Assembly: GCA_964388665.1 (NCBI GenBank) | Contig: CAYMBJ010000060.1 | Span: 1-24,489 of the forward strand | Reading direction: 5' to 3' | Length of the DNA stretch: 24,489 bases | Source of the DNA: CALCCV01 sp964388665 | GTDB taxonomy: Bacteria > Bdellovibrionota > Bdellovibrionia > Bdellovibrionales > Bdellovibrionaceae | Part shown: one piece after another, positions 23,719 to 24,489 of the stretch | Layout: each line of letters opens with the position of its first letter | Position numbering within the stretch: position 1 is the stretch's first letter | Translations under genes and position numbers: made by a program | Notes under the pieces: model-generated | What the model was told of the DNA's origin: nothing | The model's database searches: none | What the model saw: only the letters and a program-made list of their open reading frames with translations

Positions 23719-23725
23719 GAAATGA

Positions 23726-23768
23726 CCTCTTTGTTCATAGGAAACCGGGACTGGAGAGAACAAAGAGG
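23726..23768 (-). promoter_or_regulatory. hairpin covering the recombinase ribosome-binding site
   Basis: Perfect 11-base inverted arms CCTCTTTGTTC (23726-23736) and GAACAAAGAGG (23758-23768) are separated by 21 bases. In the minus-strand transcript the arm nearest the gene includes AAAGAGG, the ribosome-binding site of the recombinase. Folding would hide it, so this may be a translation switch. It could instead be a binding or crossover site for the recombinase itself. Confidence 0.6.
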
Positions 23769-23782
23769 CTTGTGTTTTGGAC

Positions 23783-23971
23783 TTACTTTTTGGCCGGTGT
23801 CGACCAGAGCTGTCGTGAGAAATCCCCATACGACATGGGCTTGCTCTGGGCCTCGATTGCTGCTTCGGCCATCTTATAAGTAAGCGTGCCGAGCGAGCAG
23901 ACAAGACCCAGGGCCACGGCTATCCCGGCCACCCAGAACAGAAACCTTGCTGGTGTTGTGAGTTCATTCAT
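23783..23971 (-). CDS. small membrane protein
   Basis: A 62-residue protein with one hydrophobic segment (about residues 10-32) and a polar C-terminal tail. Its ATG overlaps the stop of the preceding gene as ATGA, and it runs in the same direction as the recombinase. No family is recognised. The position in a recombinase module suggests a mobile-element gene. Confidence 0.55.
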   Translation of the reverse strand: MNELTTPARFLFWVAGIAVALGLVCSLGTLTYKMAEAAIEAQSKPMSYGDFSRQLWSTPAKK

Positions 23972-24210
23972 GGGGTCTTCCTTCCATAACTTTTCTCTTC
24001 AAGCTTGATTTGCTTTTTCACGAGTTTTTGCTCCTCCGTGGTCAAATTCAGCTTTGAGATTCCGCACTTACGCAGTGTTCGAATACATTGACGAATGGCT
24101 GACCGCCTTTTGCCAAAAACCCTGCACAGCTCGGGAGTTTTCATTTTTTCGATCCAACGTAGTTTCGCGAGCTTCGTTAAATCGATTTTGACGCCTTTCC
24201 ATCGCACCAA
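23968..24210 (-). CDS. small basic HTH-like protein
   Basis: An 80-residue basic protein. The segment K-T-P-E-L-C-R-V-F-G-K-R-R-S-A-I-R-Q is spaced like a helix-turn-helix (helix, turn at the Gly, recognition helix). The C-terminus is Lys-rich. The start is uncertain: TTG at 24210 or GTG at 24207, neither with a clear ribosome-binding site. The frame stays open and protein-like to about 24290 without a standard start codon. It is coupled by ATGA overlap to the next gene and probably belongs with the recombinase. Confidence 0.5.
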   Translation of the reverse strand: MVRWKGVKIDLTKLAKLRWIEKMKTPELCRVFGKRRSAIRQCIRTLRKCGISKLNLTTEEQKLVKKQIKLEEKSYGRKTP

Positions 24211-24344
24211 ATACGTTTTAATTGCATCTGGTTGTTCGCATACAATGGCGTGACCCCGACCAGTTTCGTTCGAAGAGAATACTATGATCCTACCACGTCA
24301 GAACAGTCAGAGACGCAGAGCTTCCCGGTTCGGGGCGGCTTTGG

Positions 24345-24489
24345 TTATTTCTGCTCTCGCACGTGGTTCGGCAAGAGATCACCCTCACCGATAAAGCCTA
24401 TGGCGGTGCGCGCTTTGGCGACAAAGGTGTACGAACCCGGATCGGTGGAATCTCCGCGTAAATTTGGTTTTTCGTAAAATTCAATTTTT
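24345..24489 (-). CDS. C-terminal part of an ORF running off the right edge
   Basis: A minus-strand frame open from the window edge to a stop at 24345-24347. It encodes 47 protein-like residues, among them Y-T-F-V-A-K-A-R-T-A-I-G-F-I-G-E-G. No family is recognised. If the window's two ends join, the frame continues into the start of the window and could begin at a TTG, but no ribosome-binding site is seen there. Confidence 0.33.
   Translation of the reverse strand, partial: KIEFYEKPNLRGDSTDPGSYTFVAKARTAIGFIGEGDLLPNHVREQK

Noticed and set aside
23719..23904. N-terminal extension of the serine recombinase
   Set aside because: It overlaps the small membrane protein gene and a hairpin. Family members start just before the Y-A-R-T-S-T motif, as the ATG at 23718 does.
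24232..24477. An 81-residue plus-strand ORF at the right end
   Set aside because: It is antisense to two minus-strand frames that look more like protein, and it has no ribosome-binding site.

Overview
The window looks like accessory DNA from a Bdellovibrio-like predatory or environmental Gram-negative bacterium. The evidence is a moderate base composition, many short secreted proteins, lipoprotein and Sec signal peptides, sigma-54 regulation and an HTH regulator of a type common in Bdellovibrionota. This is an inference: no rRNA, tRNA or diagnostic housekeeping gene is present. Both ends carry mobile-element genes, all on the minus strand. They are a VirB2/TrbC-like pilin and small plasmid-type genes at 50-1693, and a serine recombinase, a small membrane protein and a basic HTH-like protein at 23020-24210. 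The window could be a plasmid or an integrated conjugative element.

Layout: 50-1693, six small minus-strand genes. 1929-2273, a two-unit SH3-like protein with a strong terminator. 2398-3725, a BAAT/acyl-CoA thioesterase-like hydrolase split by a one-base frame change at an A7 run. 4112-5797, a secreted caspase/legumain-fold protein. 6316-6693, an exported YCII-domain protein. 6822-13874, the central operon. 14106-15467, an NTF2-like protein and an AAA+ ATPase, divergent from the operon. 15619-17475, three decayed genes (unknown secreted protein, SUKH/SMI1-KNR4, L,D-transpeptidase). 17234-19483, a perfect 1,125-bp tandem duplication carrying a small cysteine-rich secreted protein. 19593-22805, a nucleotidyltransferase, an HTH regulator, an exported alpha/beta hydrolase with two EF-hand-like loops, and a 49-residue ORF. 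22959-24489, the recombinase module.

The central find is a compact, tightly coupled minus-strand operon. From its first gene to its last it encodes a sigma-54 response regulator, an MFS transporter, an oligopeptide-binding lipoprotein without a permease, a hybrid histidine kinase, a 26-residue peptide ending in a Ser-rich, Cys-terminated tail, and a 346-residue protein that is a stand-alone LanM-type lanthipeptide dehydratase domain (DUF4135). The dehydratase keeps the visible kinase-like and elimination residues of class II lanthipeptide synthetases but has no LanC cyclase domain. The peptide gene has a strong ribosome-binding site, and its stop codon overlaps the dehydratase start by one base. 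A -24/-12 (sigma-54) promoter lies directly before the regulator gene. My reading is a self-contained modified-peptide (RiPP) system in which the peptide may be dehydrated, exported by the MFS protein, and sensed through the lipoprotein, kinase and regulator, which drives the operon's own sigma-54 promoter. The gene identities are well supported by motifs. The signalling loop is inference.
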